A DNA stretch of 64,000 bases from Blautia sp. (GTDB lineage Bacteria; Bacillota; Clostridia; Lachnospirales; Lachnospiraceae), in the NCBI GenBank assembly GCA_017463155.1, contig JAFTPT010000031.1:45227-109226 (forward strand), in the 5' to 3' direction. Both the position numbers and the translations under genes were made by a program. Position 1 is the stretch's first letter. Each line of letters begins with the position of its first letter. Positions 42,787-49,865 of the stretch are shown here, piece after piece. The notes beneath the pieces were generated by a model. That model saw only the letters and a list, made by a program, of their open reading frames with translations. It was not told where the DNA came from and did no database searches.

Positions 42787-42846
42787 GAGTGATGGAATGT
42801 GGTTCGTAAGGAACCCGTCACTACATGATTTATGAGGAAATGATCC

Positions 42847-43818
42847 ATGCCCCTTCTTTCGGTGATCCTGCCAGCCTACAACGAAGAACTGATGATCCAC
42901 AAGGCCTGTGACCGCATCGCTGCGGTGCTTGCAGAGGCCGGGATCCGCTATGAGCTTCTTTTTGTCGATGACGGATCGGCCGACGGGACCTGGAAGGCTG
43001 TCACCAAAGAGGCCCTTGCGGATGAGAGAGTGCGGGGCATCCGGTTTTCGCGGAATTTCGGCAAGGAATCCGCGATCTTTGCCGGGCTTTCGGAGGCTGC
43101 CGGCGACGCTGTGGTCGTCATAGACTGTGACCTGCAGCATCCCCCGGAGAAGATCCCGGAGATGTACGCCCTGTGGCAGCAAGGCTACCAGGTGGTGGAG
43201 GGCCTCAAGAGTACGAGAGGCCGCGAATCCAGGACCTACGGCTTCTTTGCCGGCCTGTTCTACCGGATCCTGTCCCGGACCTCCGGAATCGACATGGCAC
43301 GTGCCTCGGACTTCAAGCTGCTTGACCGCACGGTCGTGCAGGCGATTCTGTCCATGCCGGAACGGAACATGTTCTTCCGTGCCACGTCCTCCTGGGTCGG
43401 GTACCGGAGCACCAGTGTCCCGTTCGATGTGCAGGACAGGGAGAACGGCTCCAGCAAGTGGAATACGCGCTCCCTAGTGCAGTACGCGGTGAATGATATC
43501 GTGTCCTACACTGCGGCGCCGCTGCAGATCGTGACCGCGGCGGGGATCATCTGCTTTATCTGTTCCGTGCTGCTGGGGATCTATTCCCTTGTGCAGTATT
43601 TTGCGGGGCATGCGGTCGAGGGCTATTCGACCCTGCTGATCGTCCTTCTGATGACCGGCAGCGGGATCATGCTCAGCCTCGGGATCATCGGCTGCTATAT
43701 CGCGCGGATCTACGAGGAGGTCAAAAACAGGCCACGTTATCTGATCAGTGAGAAGACGGACGCGGAGTCCAAACGGAGATCAATAAACCATGAAAAAGTG
43801 GATAAGGACATTCTATGA
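42847..43818 (+). CDS. Family 2 glycosyltransferase, dolichol/undecaprenyl-phosphate sugar synthase type (GtrB-like)
   Basis: 323-aa membrane-bound glycosyltransferase. The GT-A start LSVILPAYNEELMI, FVDDGSADGT, RFSRNFGKESAIFAGL and DCDLQHPPE with the metal-binding Asp pair are typical of enzymes that transfer a sugar to undecaprenyl phosphate. Two C-terminal membrane segments (about 230-255 and 265-290). It overlaps the GtrA-like gene by 29 bases, giving the GtrB-GtrA pair used to make and flip lipid-linked sugars for surface glycans. Confidence 0.88.
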   Translation: MPLLSVILPAYNEELMIHKACDRIAAVLAEAGIRYELLFVDDGSADGTWKAVTKEALADERVRGIRFSRNFGKESAIFAGLSEAAGDAVVVIDCDLQHPPEKIPEMYALWQQGYQVVEGLKSTRGRESRTYGFFAGLFYRILSRTSGIDMARASDFKLLDRTVVQAILSMPERNMFFRATSSWVGYRSTSVPFDVQDRENGSSKWNTRSLVQYAVNDIVSYTAAPLQIVTAAGIICFICSVLLGIYSLVQYFAGHAVEGYSTLLIVLLMTGSGIMLSLGIIGCYIARIYEEVKNRPRYLISEKTDAESKRRSINHEKVDKDIL

Positions 43819-44227
43819 AAATGATGTGATCCGGTATCTGTTTTTCGGCGGCTGTACGACACTGGTCAACCTGGTGTCCTTCCGCCTTCTTCGGATGGCC
43901 GGAATCAGCCTGAATATCGCCAATCTGATCTCGATCATCCTGGCCGTGCTTTTTGCCTACGTGGTCAATTCACGGTTCGTCTTTAAGGATGAGGTCCATA
44001 CGCTTACGGAGCACCTGAGGCCCTTTGGCAAATTCATCGCGGCCAGAGCCTTTTCCATGCTTGTGGAGCTGGGGGGCGTGTGGCTGCTGGTCGAAAAGCT
44101 GCATATGCCGGAAATGGGAGGAAAGCTCGTCACGCAGGTGATCGTGATCGTGCTTAATTACCTATTCAGTAAATTTTTTGTGTTTACCTCCGGGAAGCAC
44201 AACAGTACAGGAGGAGAGTCATCTTGA
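43790..44227 (+). CDS. GtrA-like flippase family protein
   Basis: 145-aa protein with four membrane segments. Motifs RYLFFGGCTTLVNLVSF, VLFAYVVNSRFVFKD and NYLFSKFFVF are typical of GtrA. It is thought to move undecaprenyl-linked sugar across the membrane. It overlaps the preceding glycosyltransferase, and its end overlaps the TTG start of cobT by 4 bases, so surface glycosylation and cobamide genes share a transcript. Confidence 0.87.
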   Translation: MKKWIRTFYENDVIRYLFFGGCTTLVNLVSFRLLRMAGISLNIANLISIILAVLFAYVVNSRFVFKDEVHTLTEHLRPFGKFIAARAFSMLVELGGVWLLVEKLHMPEMGGKLVTQVIVIVLNYLFSKFFVFTSGKHNSTGGESS

Positions 44228-45288
44228 CATTGAACGAGACACTGGAAAAGATCAAGGAGCTTGACGGGGAGGCCATGCGGATCGCCTCCGCCAGGTGGGA
44301 CAGCATTGCCAAGCCGCTGCATTCGCTTGGCAAAATGGAAGAAATGACGATCCGGATCGCCGGGATCACGGGGGATCCGGATATCCCCATCGCCAAGAAG
44401 GCGCTGGCTGCTTTTTGTGCGGATAACGGGGTCGTCGAGGAAGGCGTGACCCAGACCGGGCAGGAGGTGACGGCCATCGTCGCGGAAAATTTCCTTTCCG
44501 GTGATACGACAAGCTGTGCCCTCTGCCGAAAGGCCAGGGCGGATGTGTTCCCGGTGGATATGGGCATGGCACGGGATACAAAGGTGCGTACCGACCTGAA
44601 GGTGGCCATGGGCACACGGAACATGGCAAAGGAGCCGGCGATGTCCAGGGATGAAGCGCTGAAGGCGATCCAGGGCGGGATCACCCTCGCGGAGGAGCTG
44701 AAGCAGAAGGGCTATCAGCTTCTGGCTGTCGGCGAGATGGGGATCGGAAACACCACCACCAGCAGCGCCATGGCGTCGGTGCTCCTTGACAAGCCGGCCG
44801 AGATGATGACCGGCCGTGGGGCCGGCCTTGACAACGAAGGGTTGGTCCGCAAGACCAATGCCATCAAAAAGGCCATTGCACTGCACAGGCCGGACCCTTC
44901 TGATCCGGTCGACGTACTGGCAAAGGTGGGCGGATTCGACATCGGCGGAATGATCGGGCTGTATCTTGGCGCTGCGGCGAACCGTATTCCCGTGGTGCTC
45001 GACGGCTTTATTTCCTGCGTCGCCGCGTTGGCGGCTGTCAGGCTCTGCCCGGTGGTCAATGACTATCTGCTGGTTTCCCATGTCTCAAAGGAGCCGGCCA
45101 CGCAGGCCGTCCTTGGGGCTCTCGGAAAAGAGGCCATGCTGCACGGCGATATGTGCCTCGGGGAAGGAACCGGCGCCATCGTGCTGTTCCCGGTGCTCGA
45201 CATGGCTGTCTGTGTGTACCATTCCATGAGTACATTTTCCGACATTCATGTGGAAGCCTATGAGGATTTCGCAAAGTATGAAAGCTAA
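44224..45288 (+). CDS. cobT: Nicotinate-nucleotide--dimethylbenzimidazole phosphoribosyltransferase
   Basis: Activates the lower ligand base of cobamides to its alpha-ribotide; 354 aa. Signatures: RWDSIAKPLHSLGKMEEM, FCADNGVVEEGVTQTGQEVT, MGIGNTTTSSAM, TGRGAGLDNEG, GGFDIGGMIGLYLGAAANRIP and LGEGTGAI. TTG start at 44224 has CAGGAGGAGAG upstream. Gene overlap with gtrA suggests translational coupling. Confidence 0.94.
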   Translation: MTLNETLEKIKELDGEAMRIASARWDSIAKPLHSLGKMEEMTIRIAGITGDPDIPIAKKALAAFCADNGVVEEGVTQTGQEVTAIVAENFLSGDTTSCALCRKARADVFPVDMGMARDTKVRTDLKVAMGTRNMAKEPAMSRDEALKAIQGGITLAEELKQKGYQLLAVGEMGIGNTTTSSAMASVLLDKPAEMMTGRGAGLDNEGLVRKTNAIKKAIALHRPDPSDPVDVLAKVGGFDIGGMIGLYLGAAANRIPVVLDGFISCVAALAAVRLCPVVNDYLLVSHVSKEPATQAVLGALGKEAMLHGDMCLGEGTGAIVLFPVLDMAVCVYHSMSTFSDIHVEAYEDFAKYES

Positions 45289-45326
45289 GCTTTCATATCT
45301 ACCTTTATGACGCAGTGAATGCGTCA
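45277..45326 (+). other. Two inverted repeats between cobT and cobU
   Basis: TATGAAAGCT-A-AGCTTTCATA (45277-45297) spans the cobT stop codon, and TGACGCA/TGCGTCA (45308-45326) forms a 7-bp stem. They may reduce or delay expression of cobU and later genes. No T-run. Confidence 0.5.
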
Positions 45327-45374
45327 CAGAGAGGAAAAACCGAAAAAAGATAACAGACTGTACAGGAGAAACGG

Positions 45375-45899
45375 ATGAAGATCTTGATCACAGGCGGAAG
45401 CGGAAGTGGCAAATCCGCCTTTGCAGAGGATACGGTCCTGTCACTGGGAGAGGGAAAGCGGATTTATCTCGCGACCATGTATCCCTATGACCAGGAGTCC
45501 TACAAGCGCATCGACCGGCACAGGGCCATGCGGAGCGGGAAGGGCTTTGAGACCAGGGAATGCTACCTGGACGCGGGAAGCCTCGACCTTCCGGAGAACG
45601 CCATCGTCCTGCTGGAATGTATGTCGAACCTTGCGGCCAACGAGATGTTCATGCCGGAGGGCGCAGGCGATCAAACCGCCGAAAAGATCACGGAAGATAT
45701 CCAAAAGCTCTCCCAAAAGGTACGGCATCTGGTGATCGTGACCAACGAGATCTTCTCGGAGGCCGCCATCTACGAGGGAGATACAAGAGCCTACCAGCAG
45801 ACCCTCGGCACCATCAACCGAAATCTGGCGGCCATGTGCGACGCCTGCTATGAGGTGGTCTACGGGATCCCCATCCCGCTGAAGGGAGGCGCGGCATGA
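45375..45899 (+). CDS. cobU: Adenosylcobinamide kinase / adenosylcobinamide-phosphate guanylyltransferase
   Basis: Bifunctional enzyme that phosphorylates adenosylcobinamide and adds GMP; 174 aa. Walker A GGSGSGKS at 7-14, LATMYPYDQESYKRIDRHR with the guanylate-accepting histidine region, VLLECMSNLAANE and the late VTNEIFSEA. Stop overlaps the cobS start (ATGA). A second, shorter CobU-like gene follows cobS. Confidence 0.9.
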   Translation: MKILITGGSGSGKSAFAEDTVLSLGEGKRIYLATMYPYDQESYKRIDRHRAMRSGKGFETRECYLDAGSLDLPENAIVLLECMSNLAANEMFMPEGAGDQTAEKITEDIQKLSQKVRHLVIVTNEIFSEAAIYEGDTRAYQQTLGTINRNLAAMCDACYEVVYGIPIPLKGGAA

Positions 45900-46666
45900 A
45901 GGCACTCTGGAACAGCCTGAAGATCGCATTTGCCATGTTTTCGAGGATCCCGACACCCCGCGCGGACTGGTCCAAAGAGAATATGAAATACATGTTCTGC
46001 TTTTTTCCGCTGATCGGAGCCGTGATCGGCGTCCTGGAATATCTGCTGGTCCTGCTCGCCGGCCGCTTTTCCTTTGCCCCGGGCTTTCTCGGGGCGCTGA
46101 TGCTGCTGGTCCCGGTCCTGGTGACGGGCGGGATCCACATCGACGGCCTTCTGGATACATCGGACGCCATGAGCTCCTGGCAGGAGCGGGAGAGAAGACT
46201 GGAGATCCTCAAGGATTCCCACGCGGGCGCCTTTGCCATCATCGCCTGCAGCAGCTATTTTATCGCTTTTTACGGCGCCTGTGTGCAGCTTTGCACCAGC
46301 AGACGGGCGACAGGCGTGTTCTGCCTGGTCTTCGTTCTGGCGCGCTGCCTGTCCGGGTTCGGCGTTCTGACCCTTCCCAAGGCGAGCGCAAAAGGGACGG
46401 TGGCTGAATTCTCCAGGAATGCCGAGGAGAAGCCGGTGCGGATCGCGGTGGTCGTGATCGCGGTCCTGTCCGTGATCGGGATGATCTATATCCAGCCGGT
46501 CATGGGGATCGTGACAGCCGTGTGTGCCGCCCTGGTGTTTCTTTTTTACAGGCACATGGCGCTCAAATACTTTGGAGGGACCTCCGGGGATCTTTCCGGA
46601 TTTTTCCTCTGTACCTGTGAGACGGCAGCGGCGCTGGTCCTGGCCGTCTGTACGGCGATCCTGTGA
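45896..46666 (+). CDS. cobS: Adenosylcobinamide-GDP ribazoletransferase (cobalamin synthase)
   Basis: 256-aa membrane enzyme joining adenosylcobinamide-GDP to alpha-ribazole. Signatures: FSRIPTP, GGIHIDGLLDTSDAM with the metal-binding Asp residues and LEILKDSHAGAFAI, plus several membrane segments. Start and stop overlap both neighbours, consistent with coupled synthesis. Confidence 0.93.
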   Translation: MKALWNSLKIAFAMFSRIPTPRADWSKENMKYMFCFFPLIGAVIGVLEYLLVLLAGRFSFAPGFLGALMLLVPVLVTGGIHIDGLLDTSDAMSSWQERERRLEILKDSHAGAFAIIACSSYFIAFYGACVQLCTSRRATGVFCLVFVLARCLSGFGVLTLPKASAKGTVAEFSRNAEEKPVRIAVVVIAVLSVIGMIYIQPVMGIVTAVCAALVFLFYRHMALKYFGGTSGDLSGFFLCTCETAAALVLAVCTAIL

Positions 46667-47076
46667 ACAGAAAGATGGAAAGGATGAGAGAACAGATGGA
46701 GATGATCATCGGAGGGGCTTTTCAGGGGAAAAAGGACTTTGCCAAGGCTGCCTATCCGCTTCTTCACTGGTGTGACGGAAGAGAGGCGTCGGAGGAGGAG
46801 ATCCTGAAGGCCGGCGGGATCCTGGACTTCCAGGAATACATCCGCCGCTGTCTTGCGGATGGACAGGATGTGTCTTTGCTTGCGGAAAAGCTCATCGAGG
46901 CAAACCCTGATGTTGTCCTGACCTGTGACGAGGTCGGCTACGGGGTCGTGCCCATGGATGCCTTTGAAAGGCAGTACCGCGAAGCGGTGGGACGGGTCTG
47001 CACAAAGTTGGCCGCCCATAGTGCAAAAGTCACCAGAGTCATCTGCGGGATCGGAACGGTGATCAAGCATGTGTGA
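46663..47076 (+). CDS. Short CobU-like protein
   Basis: 137 aa if GTG 46663, overlapping the cobS stop, is used; ATG 46696 (MEMIIGGAFQGK) is an alternative and matches the start of the fold better. P-loop GGAFQGKKDF and the C-terminal TCDEVGYGVVPMDAFERQYREAVGRV follow the CobU pattern NEVGxGIVP..., but the middle of CobU, with the guanylylated histidine region, is shortened. It may be a regulatory or partial-function paralogue, or a guanylyltransferase specialised to one step. It overlaps cobC by 8 bases. Confidence 0.7.
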   Translation: MNRKMERMREQMEMIIGGAFQGKKDFAKAAYPLLHWCDGREASEEEILKAGGILDFQEYIRRCLADGQDVSLLAEKLIEANPDVVLTCDEVGYGVVPMDAFERQYREAVGRVCTKLAAHSAKVTRVICGIGTVIKHV

Positions 47077-47656
47077 GCTTTGGCTGATACGTCATGGACA
47101 GACAGCGGGAAATCGGCAGAAGCGATATATCGGCTGCCGCACGGACGAACCCCTCTGCCGTGAAGGAATCGAGGAGCTTACAGGGTTATCTTATCCGGCG
47201 CCGGAGCTGCTCGTCGTGAGCCCCATGCTCCGCTGCCGGGAAAGTGCGGATATTCTGTTTCCGGAAACCGCATCGATGGTGGTCCCGGAGCTTACCGAGT
47301 GTGATTTCGGGCGGTTTGAGAACCGCAATTACCTCGAAATGACGGATGACGCCGAATACCAGGCCTGGATCGATTCAAACGGGATGCTTCCGTTTCCGGG
47401 CGGGGAGAGCCGCGAGGGCTTTCAGGAGAGAACACTGGCAGGCTTTCGGAAGGTTCTCTGCCTCTGTGAACAGAAAAAAGCCCAAACCTGTGCGCTTGTC
47501 GTTCACGGCGGCACGATCATGAACATCATGGAGACCTGTGTGCGGCCGCATCGTGACCTCTATGCCTGGCATGCGAAGAACGGACACGGATTTAAAGTGA
47601 AAATCACGAAGACGGACGAGGATGCGCTCCGGATCGATGCGTGGGAGAGTATCTGA
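47069..47656 (+). CDS. cobC: Histidine phosphatase, probable alpha-ribazole phosphatase
   Basis: 195-aa phosphatase of the histidine acid/phosphoglycerate mutase family: RHGQTAGN at the N-terminus with the phospho-accepting His, ECDFGRFENRNYLEM, FPGGESREGF and VVHGGTIMNIM for the second His. As last gene of the cob cluster it likely dephosphorylates alpha-ribazole phosphate or the cobamide phosphate. The family is broad, so the exact substrate is inferred from context. Confidence 0.85.
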   Translation: MCELWLIRHGQTAGNRQKRYIGCRTDEPLCREGIEELTGLSYPAPELLVVSPMLRCRESADILFPETASMVVPELTECDFGRFENRNYLEMTDDAEYQAWIDSNGMLPFPGGESREGFQERTLAGFRKVLCLCEQKKAQTCALVVHGGTIMNIMETCVRPHRDLYAWHAKNGHGFKVKITKTDEDALRIDAWESI

Positions 47657-47669
47657 ATACCGGATGGGC

Positions 47670-47720
47670 AAAAAAATGCCGGCATATCTGACGGAAAGTA
47701 TCAGATATGCCGGTTCTTTT
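47670..47720. terminator. Bidirectional terminator between cobC and the BMC genes
   Basis: CCGGCATATCTGA and TCAGATATGCCGG form a perfect 13-bp stem (47679-47713) with a T-run after it (TTCTTTTT) and an A-run before it, so it serves the convergent cob operon and BMC operon. Confidence 0.9.
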
Positions 47721-48013
47721 TATGCGAAATGATTCTTGACAGCCTCCTCCTGGACGATCCGAAGGGTCTCCTCGGAGGGGTTGGAAATGACGGCCGCCGC
47801 GATGATCTCACAGGGGGGATCCGTCTTGACGCTCTCGACGGCTGCCGTGACGGCCGCGACATCACCGCTCATAAAGACGGTCGCATGACCGCCGCATTTG
47901 ACATGCCAGGTGCGGAAATCCACTTCGGACGTCTTGAGCATCTGGTCCACGACCCGGATGGCATTGGCGCTGCCCAGGGTCTCCACTAATCCAAAAGCAC
48001 CATATGTGGTCAT
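47720..48013 (-). CDS. Bacterial microcompartment (BMC) shell protein, first of an orphan pair
   Basis: 97-aa single BMC domain, a hexamer-forming shell protein. Begins AFGLVETLGSANAIRVVDQMLK; the pore-loop region is KCGGHATVFMSGDVAAV (Cys40-Gly42), then ESVKTDPPCEIIAAAVISNPSEE. The pore has a cysteine next to the Gly pair, unlike the common IGGG of PduA/EutM. It lies 14 bases after the second BMC gene, with AAGGAG before its ATG. No aldehyde dehydrogenase, EutD, diol dehydratase or encapsulation peptide-bearing enzyme is in the window. Confidence 0.88.
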   Translation of the reverse strand: MTTYGAFGLVETLGSANAIRVVDQMLKTSEVDFRTWHVKCGGHATVFMSGDVAAVTAAVESVKTDPPCEIIAAAVISNPSEETLRIVQEEAVKNHFA

Positions 48014-48027
48014 ATAATCTTCACTCC

Positions 48028-48327
48028 TTATTTGTTCGCAGTCATGTACATGGCCTTCTCGGCGTCCTCGCTCGGGGAGGCGATCACGGTGGAGGAGGTG
48101 AGTTTGCCGTACGGCTCCGCGGCCTTAAGGGCGGCGGCCATGGCGGCCTCCACGTCCGATACGGAGCCCCTGATCTTGACGCAGGCGCCGGCCTTCAGAC
48201 GGTTCCGTTCGATATTCTGCACCTTGATGGCGGCTGTCTTGGCAGCGGCATCAAGTCCGACAAAGCAGGCGACGAGCGTATCCATCTCAAATACGCCGAC
48301 GGCCTGACCCTTATATGATTCTGCCAT
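48028..48327 (-). CDS. Bacterial microcompartment (BMC) shell protein, second of an orphan pair
   Basis: 99-aa single BMC domain: QAVGVFEMDTLVACFVGLDAAAKTAAIKVQNIER, pore region RLKAGACVKIRGSVSDVEAAM, and C-terminal SSTVIASPSEDAEKAMY. ATG at 48327 (minus strand) is preferred because AAGGAG lies before it; earlier in-frame codons have no BMC similarity. The pore sequence differs from its neighbour, so mixed or two-type hexamers are likely. First gene of the BMC transcript, with its own promoter at 48400. Confidence 0.88.
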   Translation of the reverse strand: MAESYKGQAVGVFEMDTLVACFVGLDAAAKTAAIKVQNIERNRLKAGACVKIRGSVSDVEAAMAAALKAAEPYGKLTSSTVIASPSEDAEKAMYMTANK

Positions 48328-48399
48328 ATGCTTCTCCTTTATATGAACTTGCCGGGAACCAATTACAGCGTCGTCCGGCATTTTTGCTTCGTCCTTTTT

Positions 48400-48428
48400 A
48401 CTATATCGGATTTTATGGAAAATGACAA
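48400..48428 (-). promoter_or_regulatory. Promoter of the BMC gene pair
   Basis: On the minus strand TTGTCA (48428-48423) and TATAGT (48405-48400) are 17 bp apart. It gives the shell pair an independent start, divergent from the MATE gene. Confidence 0.75.
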
Positions 48429-48454
48429 GAAGTAATGCATTTTATTTCGAAAGG

Positions 48455-48463
48455 TGTTATAAT
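48455..48463 (+). promoter_or_regulatory. Extended -10 promoter of the MATE gene
   Basis: TGT-TATAAT at 48455-48463; the -35 position (48435-48440) reads ATGCAT. It is divergent from the BMC promoter, with the two -35 regions about 6 bp apart, so joint control is possible. Confidence 0.55.
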
Positions 48464-48488
48464 CGGTATTTGATTGGAGTGAAGACAG

Positions 48489-49847
48489 ATGAGAGCGCAT
48501 CAGACGGACTTTTCCGGAGGCAGCGTGAAACGGAATGTCATGGAGGTCGCGATCCCCATGATCATTGCGCAGGTGCTGAATCTTTTATATAATATCGTCG
48601 ACAGGATCTACATCGGACGGATCCCGGAGGTGGGGACGACGGCCCTGACAGGCGTCGGGATCTGCTTTCCCATTATTTCACTGATCTCGGCCTTTACCTT
48701 TCTGTTCGGAAACGGCGGTTCTCCGCTGTGCGCCATGGAGCGGGGACGGGGCAACCGGGACGAGGCGGAAAAGCTGATGGGAAATACCTTCAGCCTGCTC
48801 CTTGTGACCGGGGGCGTACTGATGCTGATCGGCTTCCTTTTTTACCGGCCGATCCTGTACCTCTTTGGCGCCAGCGACGTTACATTTCCCTACGCCTCCG
48901 CCTACATCCGCATCTATCTGTGCGGAACGCTGTTTGTGATGACGAGTCTCGGGATGAACCCCTTTATCAATTCCCAGGGCTTCGGGAGCACAGGCATGCT
49001 GACGGTCCTGATCGGGGCCATCCTGAATATCGTGCTGGATCCGCTGTTTATCTTTGTGTTCGGCCTCGGCGTCCGCGGCGCTGCCATCGCGACGATCCTG
49101 TCGCAATTTGTATCCGCCGTCTGGGTCCTCCGGTTCCTGACGGGAAGGAGAGCGGTGCTGACACTCAAAAAAAGCGCGATGAAGGTGACGGCCGCGAGGG
49201 CAAAAAGCATTGCCTCCCTCGGCATGTCCGGCTTCTTCATGGCCTTTACCAACAGCCTGGTGCAGGTCGTCTGCAACGCGACGCTGCAGCGCTACGGCGG
49301 AGACCTGTATGTCGGGGTGATGACGGTCCTGAATTCCGTCCGGGAGATCTTTACCATGCCCATCATGGGTCTTGGAAACGGCGCGTCTCCCGTCATGAGC
49401 TTCAACTATGGAGAGAAGGCGTACGGAAGGGTCAAGGAGGCCATCCGGTTCATGACCGTGACGGGCGTGGCCTACACGATCATCGCCTGGGGCGTGATCT
49501 TCCTGTTTCCGGAGGTCTTCATCCGGATCTTCAATTCGGATCCGGAGCTGATCCGGGCGGGGATCCCGGCGCTTCATACATACTTTTTCGGATTTTGCTT
49601 TATGGCGCTCCAGTTCAGCGGACAGAACGTTTTTGTCGCTCTTGGAAAGGCAAAGAGGGCGACCTTCTTTTCGCTGCTTCGGAAAGCGTTTATCGTGGTG
49701 CCGCTGACGCTGCTCCTGCCGTTGATCGGAGGGCTTGGCGTAAACGGCGTCTTCTGGGCGGAGCCGATCTCGAACCTGATCGGGGGCTGCGCCTGCTTTA
49801 CGACCATGCTGGTCACGATCTTACCGGAACTGAAGGAAAACGAATAA
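48489..49847 (+). CDS. MATE family efflux transporter
   Basis: 452-aa multidrug/metabolite extrusion protein of the membrane, with about 12 membrane segments in two pseudo-repeats: VKRNVMEVAIPMIIAQVLNLLYNIVDRIYIGR (half 1), GNGGSPLCAMERGRGNRDEAEKLMGN, and SIASLGMSGFFMAFTNSLVQV (half 2) with GLGNGASPVMSFNYGEKAYGRVKEA. Substrate unknown. GGAG precedes ATG 48489. The DUF1015 gene starts 18 bases after its stop. Confidence 0.92.
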   Translation: MRAHQTDFSGGSVKRNVMEVAIPMIIAQVLNLLYNIVDRIYIGRIPEVGTTALTGVGICFPIISLISAFTFLFGNGGSPLCAMERGRGNRDEAEKLMGNTFSLLLVTGGVLMLIGFLFYRPILYLFGASDVTFPYASAYIRIYLCGTLFVMTSLGMNPFINSQGFGSTGMLTVLIGAILNIVLDPLFIFVFGLGVRGAAIATILSQFVSAVWVLRFLTGRRAVLTLKKSAMKVTAARAKSIASLGMSGFFMAFTNSLVQVVCNATLQRYGGDLYVGVMTVLNSVREIFTMPIMGLGNGASPVMSFNYGEKAYGRVKEAIRFMTVTGVAYTIIAWGVIFLFPEVFIRIFNSDPELIRAGIPALHTYFFGFCFMALQFSGQNVFVALGKAKRATFFSLLRKAFIVVPLTLLLPLIGGLGVNGVFWAEPISNLIGGCACFTTMLVTILPELKENE

Positions 49848-49865
49848 TTGGGAGGAACCTGGAAT

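Noticed and set aside
42787-42846. A cobalamin riboswitch before the glycosyltransferase-cob operon
   Set aside because: Only about 60 bases of leader exist and no B12-box-like sequence is visible.
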